Positions 34,505 to 44,244 of a stretch of 64,000 nucleotides of DNA are shown here, one piece after another (position 1 is the stretch's first letter; each line of letters begins with the position of its first letter). Where the stretch lies: assembly GCA_002371615.1 (NCBI GenBank), contig DFGA01000012.1, positions 11,632 to 75,631 on the forward strand. The letters are read 5' to 3'. This DNA comes from Lachnospiraceae bacterium UBA3762 (GTDB lineage Bacteria > Bacillota > Clostridia > Lachnospirales > Lachnospiraceae). The position numbers and the translations under genes are program-made. Under the pieces are notes generated by a model. That model saw only the letters and a list, made by a program, of their open reading frames with translations. It had not been told where the DNA came from and ran no database searches.

Positions 34505-36104
34505 TTCCAGCTCTCTCCTTGTATTCGGTAGGTGTCATTCCAGTTGCCTTTTTAAAGATCCTCGAAAAATAATTCGGATCCGAGTATCCGCAGTCACTTC
34601 CGACTTCCTTGATGCTCTTTGTGGGATCCTTGAGCATTTCTTTTGCCTTATCAACTCTCTTTTTCGTAAGGAACTCCACGAATCCCTCGCCTGTTTCCTC
34701 TTTAAAAAGTTTACTGAAATAATAAGAACTGATATTCAGTTTTTCGGAAATCTCATTCAGAGAAATATCTTTTTCAGTATTGTTCTCTATATATTCCAAA
34801 GCCTGCTTTATCAGGTAATGGGTATGATCGCTTGTTCCAGTCGTCATATTTGAAGCAGCATTTTTCATCTTATCGATAAACCATACCTTTATCTTTTCCA
34901 TGGAAGATAATCCGTTAATCTCAGACAGATAATCCTTGCGGCTCTCAAATTCATAAAGATGTCCGCCGCTTCTGTACATATCGCTTTCAGCGCGAAGGAC
35001 AAACTCCAGTGATTTTAACTTGATGCTCATGACATCATCGGAATACTTGTCGCTCATCCAGTCAAAGAACCTGCCGGAACTGAGCAAACATCCGTCCACA
35101 TCTCCGTCCTGAAGCTTCTCAAATATTTCCGTCTCAATATCCGAGGGATAGCTTTCCTCATAAGATACCGCAATGGGAAGATCGTCAACGTGGGCCACGC
35201 TTCCCTTTGTTGAATACAGTGCCTTAAGGGCTTCTTCGTATGATTCGTGGCAGTTCCTCAGACGCTTTATGCCTCCTATCCCGATACGATACTGTATGCC
35301 GGTGGCATTTCGCATCTCCCTGACGGCAACTCTGGATTTTTCAATGAGGTCATCTCTTTCGTTATACTCCATTGACATATCGTTTCTTGGGACGAACAGA
35401 GGGATTTTGTTCGAACTGATACTGCCGACAACGGCATCCGGAAAAGTATCCTTTATTATATCTCTTACTTTCGTGTAATACACAGTTTGTGCCTTGACCG
35501 CCGAACCTACGGCATTTGTCAGGTGACTTCCCTGCTGGACATCCCCGAACATCACCGCTGCCATATAGCCGTATGAACTGTCGATACCGAGAAGACTCTT
35601 GTAATTATCTATGTCTTCCTCGAAAGGCTCTTCAAAAATAATGCTCGATATGAATCCGTTCTCAATTATAGGAACAACCGTCTCCAAACGTTCTTTTGTC
35701 TGGAGGTCCTGCCTTCTTTTTTCCCGGCGGACATCAAGCTCTTCTATTGCTTTATTAATAACATTTACGATGGACTTCTGATTGTACGGCTTGTTCAGAT
35801 AATCTATAACACCAAGGCTGATAGCCTCCTTGGCATAGTCAAACTTGTCATATGCGGTAAGGACAATAAATATAACGTTGGGCAGTATTGACCTGATCTC
35901 TTTCATGGCCTCTATCCCGTTGATTCCGGGCATCTGTATATCCATGAAAATGATGTCCGGTCTGAAACGATCCGCAACTTCTATCGCCATTCTTCCGGAC
36001 TTGGCCGTCTCTATCTCAAACTGTGATTCATAATTTTTGGATATTATCATTGACAGGGAATTAATAACAATTCCTTCATCATCCGCAAGTAGAATTCTAT
36101 ACAT
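34494..36104 (-). CDS. YesN-type response regulator (receiver plus AraC DNA-binding domain)
   Basis: The 536-residue protein has an N-terminal receiver domain (1-120) with phospho-acceptor Asp55 in IIFMDIQMPG and conserved Asp8-Asp9, a long middle region (about 150-425), and a C-terminal AraC helix-turn-helix pair (about 430-530: LNISSYYFSKLFKEETGEGF, GSDCGYSDPNYFSRIFKKAT). It overlaps the kinase gene by 8 bases. The likely target is the adjacent sugar transporter operon, as with related YesM/YesN pairs. Confidence 0.93.
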   Translation of the reverse strand: MYRILLADDEGIVINSLSMIISKNYESQFEIETAKSGRMAIEVADRFRPDIIFMDIQMPGINGIEAMKEIRSILPNVIFIVLTAYDKFDYAKEAISLGVIDYLNKPYNQKSIVNVINKAIEELDVRREKRRQDLQTKERLETVVPIIENGFISSIIFEEPFEEDIDNYKSLLGIDSSYGYMAAVMFGDVQQGSHLTNAVGSAVKAQTVYYTKVRDIIKDTFPDAVVGSISSNKIPLFVPRNDMSMEYNERDDLIEKSRVAVREMRNATGIQYRIGIGGIKRLRNCHESYEEALKALYSTKGSVAHVDDLPIAVSYEESYPSDIETEIFEKLQDGDVDGCLLSSGRFFDWMSDKYSDDVMSIKLKSLEFVLRAESDMYRSGGHLYEFESRKDYLSEINGLSSMEKIKVWFIDKMKNAASNMTTGTSDHTHYLIKQALEYIENNTEKDISLNEISEKLNISSYYFSKLFKEETGEGFVEFLTKKRVDKAKEMLKDPTKSIKEVGSDCGYSDPNYFSRIFKKATGMTPTEYKERAGSGL

Positions 36105-37590
36105 GTTGTGGCACCTTTATGACAAATTCCGTTCCTTTGTTCCGTCCTTCACTGGAGATCTCCATAACATCACTTCTTCCGGTAAATATCTGGAGTCTTT
36201 CTATAACATTTCCGAGTCCTATTCCGTTTGAGGCCGCATGATCTGTCGAAACCTCTCCGACAGCTTCTCCCGAAAGAATTCTGTCGATCTGATCCTGCTC
36301 CATCCCTATTCCGTTATCCTTTATCGAAAGCATAACATATCCGTTTTCTTTATAAACTTTAAGGTCGATGTGTCCTTCCCAATCGATATCACGTATTCCG
36401 TAATTCACCGCATTCTCAACTATCGGCTGTAAGATCATGCTCGGTACACGTACATGCGTTACAGCTTCGTCAATATCTTTGGAGTAATGGATCTCTCCTG
36501 TAAATCTTACATTCAAAATGTAAACATACCTGTCAACAAGAGCAACTTCTTCCGCAATAGTAGCATCATTGTTGATCTTTTTGATATTATACCTGAAAAA
36601 ATCAGCCATATTCTCTATGAATTCAGTGGTCTTGTCCGCACCCTCCATCATGGCAAGCTGTTCCCCTGCATTTAATGTATTAAACAGAAAATGCGGATTG
36701 ATCTGTGCCTGAAGTGATCGAAGCTGTACCTCTTTCATCCTGTTTTCCATTACGAGCTCATGCTCTTTGAGCATGCTTTCACGCATAACGCTGTCTTTGA
36801 TCTCGGCAATGTATTTCTGGATGCTCGCCAGCATTTGTTTGAATGCCTTGGATACGACGCTGATCTCGTCTTCCCCTTCGGCAAATTCCACGTTTACATC
36901 AAAATTACCTTCGGCAACTTCATTTGCCGCCTGAGACAGGTCAATAAGCGGAAGTGTCATACTCTTTGTCATAAGGAAAACAACTATAACATTAACAACC
37001 CCTATAAAAAACAGGATAAGGATCGTTATCATCTCCATATAGCGAAGAGAGGACAGCAGAATACTGTAATCGGATGTATTTTTCTTGAACTGGTTGTTGT
37101 TAAGAGAATATATACACGTTTGAAGGTCGGAATACATTTCCACCGACTCTTCATAGGAAGCCTTGTATTTTTCTATATTTCTTCCTCTTTTTGCGGTTAT
37201 GGTCTCACCGGCTATCTGAAGATATTTCTCCGACTGATGCACTATGTTTTCCTGCATTGCATACACAGCGGTACCGGAACTTTTAAGGTCAAGCAAAGAC
37301 AGACCGTTTCTGTAATCCTGCTCAGCCTTGTAGTAATCGTTAAGTGCACTTGTTCCCTTACTTTCCAGATACTCCTTCATGGAATTCTGCAAAGAAGTCA
37401 GATTGTCGGATAACTCGTTAAGGCTTACATTTACCACATAGATCTCATCAACCCTTGCGATCATGGTATTAACGCTTATATACATATAAATATTGACCGC
37501 AAGAATAAGTATGACCGGAATGATAAATACGACCAGCATCTTGGATCTTACCGAAGCATTATTCCATTTTTTCCTGATTGCTCCGGTCAT
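36097..37590 (-). CDS. YesM-type sensor histidine kinase
   Basis: The 497-residue kinase has a first membrane helix (about 17-38), an extracellular helical region (about 40-180), a second helix (about 188-210), a HAMP domain, and the His_kinase domain with the phospho-acceptor in QAQINPHFLFNTLN. The C-terminal HATPase has the N box (PIVENAVNYGI) and G box (DNGIGM, NGIGLGN). Its start shares one base with the stop of the membrane-anchored sensor gene. It is expected to receive the sugar signal from that sensor and phosphorylate the YesN regulator. Confidence 0.93.
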   Translation of the reverse strand: MTGAIRKKWNNASVRSKMLVVFIIPVILILAVNIYMYISVNTMIARVDEIYVVNVSLNELSDNLTSLQNSMKEYLESKGTSALNDYYKAEQDYRNGLSLLDLKSSGTAVYAMQENIVHQSEKYLQIAGETITAKRGRNIEKYKASYEESVEMYSDLQTCIYSLNNNQFKKNTSDYSILLSSLRYMEMITILILFFIGVVNVIVVFLMTKSMTLPLIDLSQAANEVAEGNFDVNVEFAEGEDEISVVSKAFKQMLASIQKYIAEIKDSVMRESMLKEHELVMENRMKEVQLRSLQAQINPHFLFNTLNAGEQLAMMEGADKTTEFIENMADFFRYNIKKINNDATIAEEVALVDRYVYILNVRFTGEIHYSKDIDEAVTHVRVPSMILQPIVENAVNYGIRDIDWEGHIDLKVYKENGYVMLSIKDNGIGMEQDQIDRILSGEAVGEVSTDHAASNGIGLGNVIERLQIFTGRSDVMEISSEGRNKGTEFVIKVPQHV

Positions 37591-38660
37591 TACTGTTCCA
37601 CCTTGTCCGATTTTTCACTTATAATCCGGTGAGCCTTTTCCTGATTAACTACTTCGACCCCGACCGGCAGATATGAATTGGTATAACCCATATTGTTATA
37701 CTCATACAAAGCCTGTATGCATGATTTTCCCATTTCCTGTGTGTCAACCGATATCGTCGAAAAGATGACCTGTTTGTCAACCGCATCTATTATCGTGTCA
37801 TTTGCAAAATACCCGATTATCTGGATCTGTCCGACAAGATTGTAATCAACAACCGCCTGATATGCACATCTGGTATAAACGCTGTTGACACAAAGCATTA
37901 TATTGGGAAGTGTTTCCTTCTCAAGGAAAATATTTCTGATTCTCTCTTCGGCACTGAATATATCTTCCGCTTCAATCCTTGTCACAACGATCTCGGGGAG
38001 TGAATCCCCAAAGCCCTTCTCGCGAAGATAATCCTCAATCGCCATTACTATAAGGTTCGATGCTCCTTCCGACAAATCCGCATCAACAAGTATATCAACC
38101 GATGTATCAGCCATGTCCCCTATTCCGGCGAGCTTTTCTATCTGGGTAGCATATATCTGTCCCAGTTCATAATAATTAAGACCTACATAGCACTGACGCT
38201 TTGATTTTTCGACATCGTTCTGAAGGACTACGACACCGATCCCTGCATCTGCCGCTTTGTCAATAAGCCCGGCAACTTTATCGCTTGCTCCTCCTGAATA
38301 TACTATCCCGTCCATTTTGGAATTGACCGCGATTCGTAACAAATCTTCTGTTGAATAGTCTCTTCCGAGGTTGGCACTTATATCTTCAAGGTAAATGTTA
38401 TATTCCTTAGCCTGCTCATCGGCCGCATCAAATACCTCCTGCCAGAAGTCGCCATCCGAATCTTCCGCAACAAATGCATAATGAAGATCATACTCCATAG
38501 TCATTTCCTGCTCCACATTATTGATCATCTTTGTGATAACACGAAAAGTGATCCCCGTAACTATAGCAGCAACTATCATTATCACAGTTCCCACTATCAT
38601 AAATCGGTATGACCTGTTGGAGTATCTTTCCCGATTTGATTCTTTATTGTTAAAAATCAT
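37590..38660 (-). CDS. Membrane-anchored sugar-binding sensor protein (XylFII-like)
   Basis: The 356-residue protein begins with a basic stretch and one uncleaved membrane helix (FMIVGTVIMIVAAIVTGITF, about 20-39), followed by an extracellular type I periplasmic-binding fold (DGIVYSGGASDKVAGLIDKA, GVVVLQNDVEKSKRQCYVGL, LCVNSVYTRCAYQAVVDYN, IIGYFANDTIIDAVDKQVIF). No lipobox is seen. Anchored binding-like proteins next to LytS/YesM kinases sense sugar and control the kinase, as known for XylFII in Clostridium beijerinckii. ATGA overlap with the ftsH stop. Confidence 0.88.
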   Translation of the reverse strand: MIFNNKESNRERYSNRSYRFMIVGTVIMIVAAIVTGITFRVITKMINNVEQEMTMEYDLHYAFVAEDSDGDFWQEVFDAADEQAKEYNIYLEDISANLGRDYSTEDLLRIAVNSKMDGIVYSGGASDKVAGLIDKAADAGIGVVVLQNDVEKSKRQCYVGLNYYELGQIYATQIEKLAGIGDMADTSVDILVDADLSEGASNLIVMAIEDYLREKGFGDSLPEIVVTRIEAEDIFSAEERIRNIFLEKETLPNIMLCVNSVYTRCAYQAVVDYNLVGQIQIIGYFANDTIIDAVDKQVIFSTISVDTQEMGKSCIQALYEYNNMGYTNSYLPVGVEVVNQEKAHRIISEKSDKVEQ

Positions 38661-40618
38661 ATTGTTGTGTCTACTACCGTACCTTTATAAGAGTTGTCCG
38701 TCTCTGCACTAAGCGTTTCGTCCGTTAAACCTGCATCAACGTCTGATTCATCTTCCGTTTTCTCTTCTTCAGGGTACTTGGTCCTGAATATTTCCATAAA
38801 CTGTTTGCCGGTAATGCTTTCCTTCTCAAGCAGATATGCTGCCATCCTGTCAAGAAGATCCCTGTTTTCGTTAAGTAGACGCTTAGCTTCCTCGTATGCT
38901 TCCGAAAGGATCCTCATAACTTCCTCGTCTACGCCCGCAGCAGTCTCATCAGCACACTCCATGACAAGGCGTCCGCTTAGATATCTGTCCTCAACGCTTT
39001 CAAGTTTGATAAGACCAAAGCGCTCGGACATACCGAATCTTGTGACCATCGCTCTTGCAAGGGATGTCGCTTTTTCTATATCATTGCTTGCACCGTTCGT
39101 GATCGATGCAAAAATGAGTTCTTCCGCTGCACGGCCCGCAAGAGCGGTAACTATCTGCTCATACAGTTCATCTTTGGACTCTAAGTGTTTTTCTTCTTCC
39201 GGAACATACCATGCATAACCCAGTGCACCCATTGTCCTCGGAACTATGGTAATCTTCTGTATCGGGTCTGTATTCTTCTGAAGCGCAGAGGCAAGTGCAT
39301 GTCCGATCTCATGATAAGAGACGATCTTGCGCTCTTTCTTGGTCATTATGCGGTCTTTTTTCTCCTTACCCATCATAACAACTTCTATAGCTTCAAGAAG
39401 GTCTTTCTGGTTAACCGCCTCTCTTCCGCTCTTTACAGCATTTATGGCAGCTTCGTTTACCATATTGGCAAGATCCGAACCAACGGCTCCGGCTGTAGCA
39501 AGGGCGATCTCATCAAAGTCCACCGAATCGTCAAGAAGGACATCTCTCGAGTGAACCTTAAGAGTCTCCTTACGTCCTTTAAGATCAGGCTTATCCACGA
39601 TGATCCTTCTGTCAAAACGTCCGGGACGAAGAAGTGCTTTATCAAGTATTTCAGGTCTGTTTGTCGCTGCAAGTATCATTATACCCTTTGCGCTGTCAAA
39701 TCCGTCCATCTCCGAAAGCAGCTGGTTTAAAGTCTGCTCTCTTTCATCATTACCGCCACCGTAACGAGAATCTCTTGATTTTCCTATTGCATCTATCTCA
39801 TCTATAAATATGATACAAGGCGCATTCTTCTGTGCATCCCTGAACAAATCTCTTACTCTGGATGCTCCTACACCTACATACATCTCGACAAAATCCGAAC
39901 CTGCAAGTGAAAAGAACGGAACATGAGCTTCGCCGGCAACGGCCTTGGCAAGAAGCGTTTTACCTGTTCCGGGAGGTCCGACAAGAAGCGCACCTTTAGG
40001 CAGCTTGGCACCGATCTTAACGTATTTGCCCGGATTATGAAGAAAGTCAACTACTTCCTGAAGTGACTCTTTGGCCTCATCCTGTCCGGCAACATCCTTG
40101 AATGTAACGCCCGTCTCTTTCTGGACATACATCTTGGCGTTGCTTTTTCCGACTCCCATTATTCCGCCGCCGCCCATTCTTCTCATAAAAAAGCTGATAA
40201 TAAGCCAGAATATCAATATAGGCAATATGTACGACAACACAAAAGAAAGGATCATTGAAGATGAATCCGATTCTTTCTGCTCAAATTTAACTCCTGCTTT
40301 AAGAAGTCTGTCAGGAAGCGACTCATCATACACCGGAATTGTATAGTATTTCATAGGAACGTACATGTTTTCCTGTCCCTTTGGAATAATTGTTATCTCT
40401 TCACTTCCTATGACAACACTTTCAACCTCTCCGTTTTCAACTTTCTCGATAAACGCATCATATGTGATCTTCTGGTTTGTTGCACTTGAAAACAACGTTC
40501 TCATATACGAAAGAATTACAAACAAAACAACGGACACGACAATGATTATCAAAAGCATCTGCTGGTTCTGTTTTTTATTCTTATTGTTGTTTCCCGAATT
40601 ATTATTCTGGTTATCCAT
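38657..40618 (-). CDS. ftsH: ATP-dependent zinc metalloprotease FtsH
   Basis: The 653-residue membrane AAA protease has an Asn/Lys/Gln-rich N-terminus, membrane helices near 21-40 and 122-144, Walker [14 protein letters not shown], Walker [12 protein letters not shown], the arginine-finger region [20 protein letters not shown] and the zinc site HEIGH. It degrades misfolded membrane proteins and short-lived regulators. AAGGAG precedes ATG 40618. The stop overlaps the start of the anchored sugar sensor gene, an unusual partner. Confidence 0.97.
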   Translation of the reverse strand: MDNQNNNSGNNNKNKKQNQQMLLIIIVVSVVLFVILSYMRTLFSSATNQKITYDAFIEKVENGEVESVVIGSEEITIIPKGQENMYVPMKYYTIPVYDESLPDRLLKAGVKFEQKESDSSSMILSFVLSYILPILIFWLIISFFMRRMGGGGIMGVGKSNAKMYVQKETGVTFKDVAGQDEAKESLQEVVDFLHNPGKYVKIGAKLPKGALLVGPPGTGKTLLAKAVAGEAHVPFFSLAGSDFVEMYVGVGASRVRDLFRDAQKNAPCIIFIDEIDAIGKSRDSRYGGGNDEREQTLNQLLSEMDGFDSAKGIMILAATNRPEILDKALLRPGRFDRRIIVDKPDLKGRKETLKVHSRDVLLDDSVDFDEIALATAGAVGSDLANMVNEAAINAVKSGREAVNQKDLLEAIEVVMMGKEKKDRIMTKKERKIVSYHEIGHALASALQKNTDPIQKITIVPRTMGALGYAWYVPEEEKHLESKDELYEQIVTALAGRAAEELIFASITNGASNDIEKATSLARAMVTRFGMSERFGLIKLESVEDRYLSGRLVMECADETAAGVDEEVMRILSEAYEEAKRLLNENRDLLDRMAAYLLEKESITGKQFMEIFRTKYPEEEKTEDESDVDAGLTDETLSAETDNSYKGTVVDTTI

Positions 40619-40716
40619 AATAGTCTCCTTCGAAAACTCCTTTTAAGGGTTGTCGGTTTATTATAGTTATAAAAGTACGCAAAATCAACTTATAAGGTGT
40701 GATTTTTCTGTGAATA

Positions 40717-40725
40717 TGATATAAT
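40717..40725 (+). promoter_or_regulatory. Extended -10 promoter of the MBOAT/SGNH pair
   Basis: TGATATAAT is a consensus extended -10 element. Transcription should start near 40732, downstream of the first in-frame ATG (40726), which supports the start at 40795. Confidence 0.7.
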
Positions 40726-40794
40726 ATGTCGCGATCTTTGATCGTGACAGCCCGAGCGGCGCTTGAGCGGATTAAGCTTATAAGGTGTCTTCGA

Positions 40795-42273
40795 ATGGTT
40801 CTTCCCTCGTATTCGTTTATTTTCATATTTCTGCCGATTACGCTTATCCTGTATTGGATCGCCACCTCGCGTAATCTGTACACAGCCGGAAAGCTTATTC
40901 TGCTGATATCTTCACTGTTATTTTATGCTTTTTTATCTCCCGGGATAAAGGGGTTGTGCGCTCTTATGATTTCCGCTGCCGTAAGCTTTCTGATCGCAAA
41001 TATCGGGCTTAGTCCCGGCAGATCACAATCTCTGCGAAAATTATTCATGATCACCGGAGTTGTATTAAATATCGCTTTCCTTGTTTATTGCAGATACCTT
41101 TCCTATATCGAGCAGCTGACGGTATATGCGGGTGGTCCTTCTTTTACTTTTGAAGCAATAGTTGTTCCCGTCGGTATCAGTTATTTTACTTTTTCACAAA
41201 TTGCGTATATTGTTGATTCCTACCGTGATCCTCAAATATCATATTCGGCCATTGATTATCTGCTGTTTATCAGTTTTTTCCCGAAAATAACCGTCGGACC
41301 TATTGCTCTTACAAGCGAAATGATCCCCCAGTTTAATGACGTTTCAAGAAAGCAGATAAACTTTGACAATATGGCAAAAGGGTTCTACAGGTTTACCCTG
41401 GGACTTTCCAAAAAGCTCCTGATTGCCGACAATCTGGGGAAATTCGTTGATGTCGGTTATGTGAACATTCCCAATCTCGGAACAAGCAATGCCATTCTCG
41501 TTATACTCTCATATACACTCCAGATATACTTTGATTTTTCCGGCTACTGTGATCTTGCTTCGGGAATATGTCTGATGCTGAATCTGGATCTGTGCGAAAA
41601 TTTTGACGGCCCGTACCGCTCACTTTCAATATCCGAATTCTGGAAAAGATGGCATATAACGCTGACGCGTTTTTTCAGAAACTATCTGTATATTCCGATG
41701 GGCGGAAACCGAAAGGGAAAAGTGCGTACCTATCTGAATAACCTTTTTATCTTTCTTGTAAGCGGACTATGGCACGGTGCCGCTACACATTTTGTTATTT
41801 GGGGATTAATACACGGTATCGGTATCATAATCAGCAAGCTGATAAGCCCGGTAAGTATTAAGGCCCCGAAAATCATCCGGTGGGCAGTTACATTTGCTTT
41901 TGTTAACCTGGCATGGGTATTCTTCAGAGCAGCCGATACGACTATGGCTTTTGAAATGCTCCGCCAACTCTTTACCGGCGGATTTGTTCCGCTCAACAGT
42001 GCGCTGATTGCTGCATGCATCCCAACAGAATGCCAGTTACTGCAATGGATGATACTGAAGATCGCACCTGATTTTACATATTACAGCGGTTGTATTATAT
42101 GGATCTGTCTTATTTTGATCGCACTGTATTTTTCAGCCGTTTCAAAGACAGTGCGGCAAAGGTGTGATCATTTTTCGCCATCCGCCAAAAAAGTCGCCAT
42201 TACCGTAATACTGTTTGTATGGTCGGTATTATCACTTTCCGAGGTAGCTGAATTCATTTACGTTAATTTCTGA
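40795..42273 (+). CDS. MBOAT family O-acyltransferase (AlgI/DltB-like)
   Basis: The 492-residue polytopic protein has about ten membrane helices and the MBOAT signature SEFWKRWHITLTRFFRNYLY, then IPMGGNRKGKVRTYLN and the catalytic His in SGLWHGAATHFVIWG. AlgI-type members carry an acyl group across the membrane to O-acetylate exported polysaccharide. ATG 40795 has AAGGTG seven bases upstream and the typical first residues MVLPSYSFIFIF; the ATG at 40726 lies upstream of the predicted transcript start. The SGNH-like partner gene follows two bases later. Confidence 0.93.
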   Translation: MVLPSYSFIFIFLPITLILYWIATSRNLYTAGKLILLISSLLFYAFLSPGIKGLCALMISAAVSFLIANIGLSPGRSQSLRKLFMITGVVLNIAFLVYCRYLSYIEQLTVYAGGPSFTFEAIVVPVGISYFTFSQIAYIVDSYRDPQISYSAIDYLLFISFFPKITVGPIALTSEMIPQFNDVSRKQINFDNMAKGFYRFTLGLSKKLLIADNLGKFVDVGYVNIPNLGTSNAILVILSYTLQIYFDFSGYCDLASGICLMLNLDLCENFDGPYRSLSISEFWKRWHITLTRFFRNYLYIPMGGNRKGKVRTYLNNLFIFLVSGLWHGAATHFVIWGLIHGIGIIISKLISPVSIKAPKIIRWAVTFAFVNLAWVFFRAADTTMAFEMLRQLFTGGFVPLNSALIAACIPTECQLLQWMILKIAPDFTYYSGCIIWICLILIALYFSAVSKTVRQRCDHFSPSAKKVAITVILFVWSVLSLSEVAEFIYVNF

Positions 42274-42275
42274 TT

Positions 42276-43322
42276 ATGACAGGCAAACAATACTTTATCA
42301 GATCAATAGCATATTCTTTCGGCCTTCTTCTGGTCATCGCAGCGCTTACGGTGATCATAGATCCTTTTGTGCATTATCATGCTCCTTTTTTCGGATTAGC
42401 GGCAGTTGAAACAGAAGAGAGGGGACAGCAGATCGGTGTTGCCAAAAATATGCATTATGACACCGCGATCGTGGGATCGTCAATGAGTGAAAACTTTGAA
42501 GCCGGCTGGTTTAACGATGGTATCATCGGAGATAAAACCGTCAAACTTTCTATGCAGGGTGCGCATTTTGACGATTATTCCAGACTTCTTAATGTAGTGC
42601 TTTCAAAGCAGGAAACCAAAACCGTCATCATTTCACTCGACAATTATCTGCTCCTTCATAATCCGAAAGAACATCCGACAACAATTCCCGAGTATCTCGA
42701 AAATGATGATTATTCCGATGACATATATTATTTATGGAACAAATCTGTCGCCTTCGTTTTTCTCCCGCAGTTTATTATCAATAACATAACCCATGATTTT
42801 TCGGCTGACAGCGCATACAGCTGGGCAGACAGATATACTTTTGACAAATATGTTGCAAGAGCAACCTACCTTCCCTACAGAATAATGCAGCAAAAAGATG
42901 AGGAGGTTTTCAATGCTTATTATGAATACGTAGATTCATTTCTTAACGGAATGACTCCCTACATAGAAGCACGTCCCGATGTAAACTTCATCTTTTATGC
43001 ACCTCCGTACAGTATTTTGTATTGGGATGACTGTATACTGCGCGGAAGACTGACGGCCGAGATATGTGCACAGAATGAGGTGTTCAACGCTCTCCTCGAA
43101 TATGATAATGTCAGGATATTCTATTTCCAGGACAACTGGGACATTATAACCGATCTGAACAACTACAAAGACTACTCACATTTTTCACGCGACATCAGTC
43201 ACTACATCTATGAGTGTATTCGTGACGGAAAATGTGAGGTGACAAAAGAAACTTCTTTTGACACTCTGTTGAAGTTTTCCGAAGACGTGGCAGATTACGA
43301 CCACGAAATATCATTTCACTAA
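42276..43322 (+). CDS. SGNH/AlgX-like partner of the MBOAT acyltransferase
   Basis: The 348-residue protein has one N-terminal membrane helix (about 9-29) and an extracellular region. Two SGNH-hydrolase-like elements are visible: AIVGSSMSENF, carrying the candidate nucleophile Ser (about 67-77), and DYSHFSRD near 303-310 with a candidate Asp-x-x-His dyad. Such proteins next to AlgI-type MBOATs complete acetyl transfer to glycan. The stop overlaps that of the opposing nucleotidyltransferase gene. Confidence 0.78.
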   Translation: MTGKQYFIRSIAYSFGLLLVIAALTVIIDPFVHYHAPFFGLAAVETEERGQQIGVAKNMHYDTAIVGSSMSENFEAGWFNDGIIGDKTVKLSMQGAHFDDYSRLLNVVLSKQETKTVIISLDNYLLLHNPKEHPTTIPEYLENDDYSDDIYYLWNKSVAFVFLPQFIINNITHDFSADSAYSWADRYTFDKYVARATYLPYRIMQQKDEEVFNAYYEYVDSFLNGMTPYIEARPDVNFIFYAPPYSILYWDDCILRGRLTAEICAQNEVFNALLEYDNVRIFYFQDNWDIITDLNNYKDYSHFSRDISHYIYECIRDGKCEVTKETSFDTLLKFSEDVADYDHEISFH

Positions 43323-44236
43323 GACTGCCACAGATATTTGGGATATACACCCTGTGATTTTAACTGTGCTATCTTATCCTTAACATACTCTTTGTCTTCT
43401 TTATATGTGACACCAAACCATTTGTCGGATGACGAGAGCACTTTAACCGTAGCTCTGTTTGACTTGATCATCCGGTCAACAACAAAAGGCAGATAACACT
43501 CCGCTTTTTCAATATTTTGCGGCAGTTCTTCCTTGTAAAACTTTACAAACGCATCATCGATCTCCTTAAGGAAATCCTCGTTAAATCCCCAAATATTCAT
43601 GCTGGTCATTGTATCGGCCGAAATCGGAATATAGTCTTTGTCATTCTCGGTATAGGCCGCTCCGTCTTCAGTGCTGATTATCTTTGTCCGCTCGGTTATA
43701 TCAACAAGATTTCCGTCATCATCCACAGAGCAGATGCCGCGGCTTACAGATCCGTTTTCGGTAAGAGTATTCCCGAGCTTGAATCCAACCATACAGTAAT
43801 TGCCACGCTCTCCCTTTGTGTTTACCAGATAATTATATATTTTCTCAAACGCTTCCCTTCCGTAAAAATCATCCGCATTGATCACCGCAAAAGGTCCATG
43901 CACGACGTTTCTGACACTTCTGACAGCATGTGCGGTACCATACGGTTTGGTTCGATTCTCATACAGTCTTTCACCTTCCGGAATGTCCGTCAGTTCCTGA
44001 AATACATATTCAACTTCTATATGGTTTGAGACAGCATCTCCTATCGCCTCTTTAAAAAGCTCATAGTTTTCTTTCTTGATGATAAATATGACTTTCTTAA
44101 ATCCGGCACGCCTGGCATCAAATATGGAAAAATCAATTATCTTATCATTTTCGTCATCAACGGAATCTATCTGCTTAAGACCTCCGTAACGTGAGCCCAT
44201 GCCCGCTGCCATTATTACCAGTACAGGTTCGTTCAT
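43319..44236 (-). CDS. Sugar-phosphate nucleotidyltransferase
   Basis: The 305-residue protein starts VLVIMAAGMGSRYGGLKQID, a nucleotidyltransferase NTP loop with GSRYGGLKQ, and has VINADDFYGREAF, with the metal-binding Asp. It resembles UTP-glucose-1-phosphate uridylyltransferase-like proteins of the short Clostridia type but lacks features that fix the substrate. It lies 8 bases after the DUF1846 gene, with which it is probably co-transcribed. Confidence 0.85.
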   Translation of the reverse strand: MNEPVLVIMAAGMGSRYGGLKQIDSVDDENDKIIDFSIFDARRAGFKKVIFIIKKENYELFKEAIGDAVSNHIEVEYVFQELTDIPEGERLYENRTKPYGTAHAVRSVRNVVHGPFAVINADDFYGREAFEKIYNYLVNTKGERGNYCMVGFKLGNTLTENGSVSRGICSVDDDGNLVDITERTKIISTEDGAAYTENDKDYIPISADTMTSMNIWGFNEDFLKEIDDAFVKFYKEELPQNIEKAECYLPFVVDRMIKSNRATVKVLSSSDKWFGVTYKEDKEYVKDKIAQLKSQGVYPKYLWQS

Positions 44237-44244
44237 CTTGTCAC

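Noticed and set aside
40726..40794. 23-residue N-terminal extension of the MBOAT protein
   Set aside because: It starts directly at the -10 element, before the expected transcript start, and is not hydrophobic; ATG 40795 has a ribosome binding site and the usual family N-terminus.
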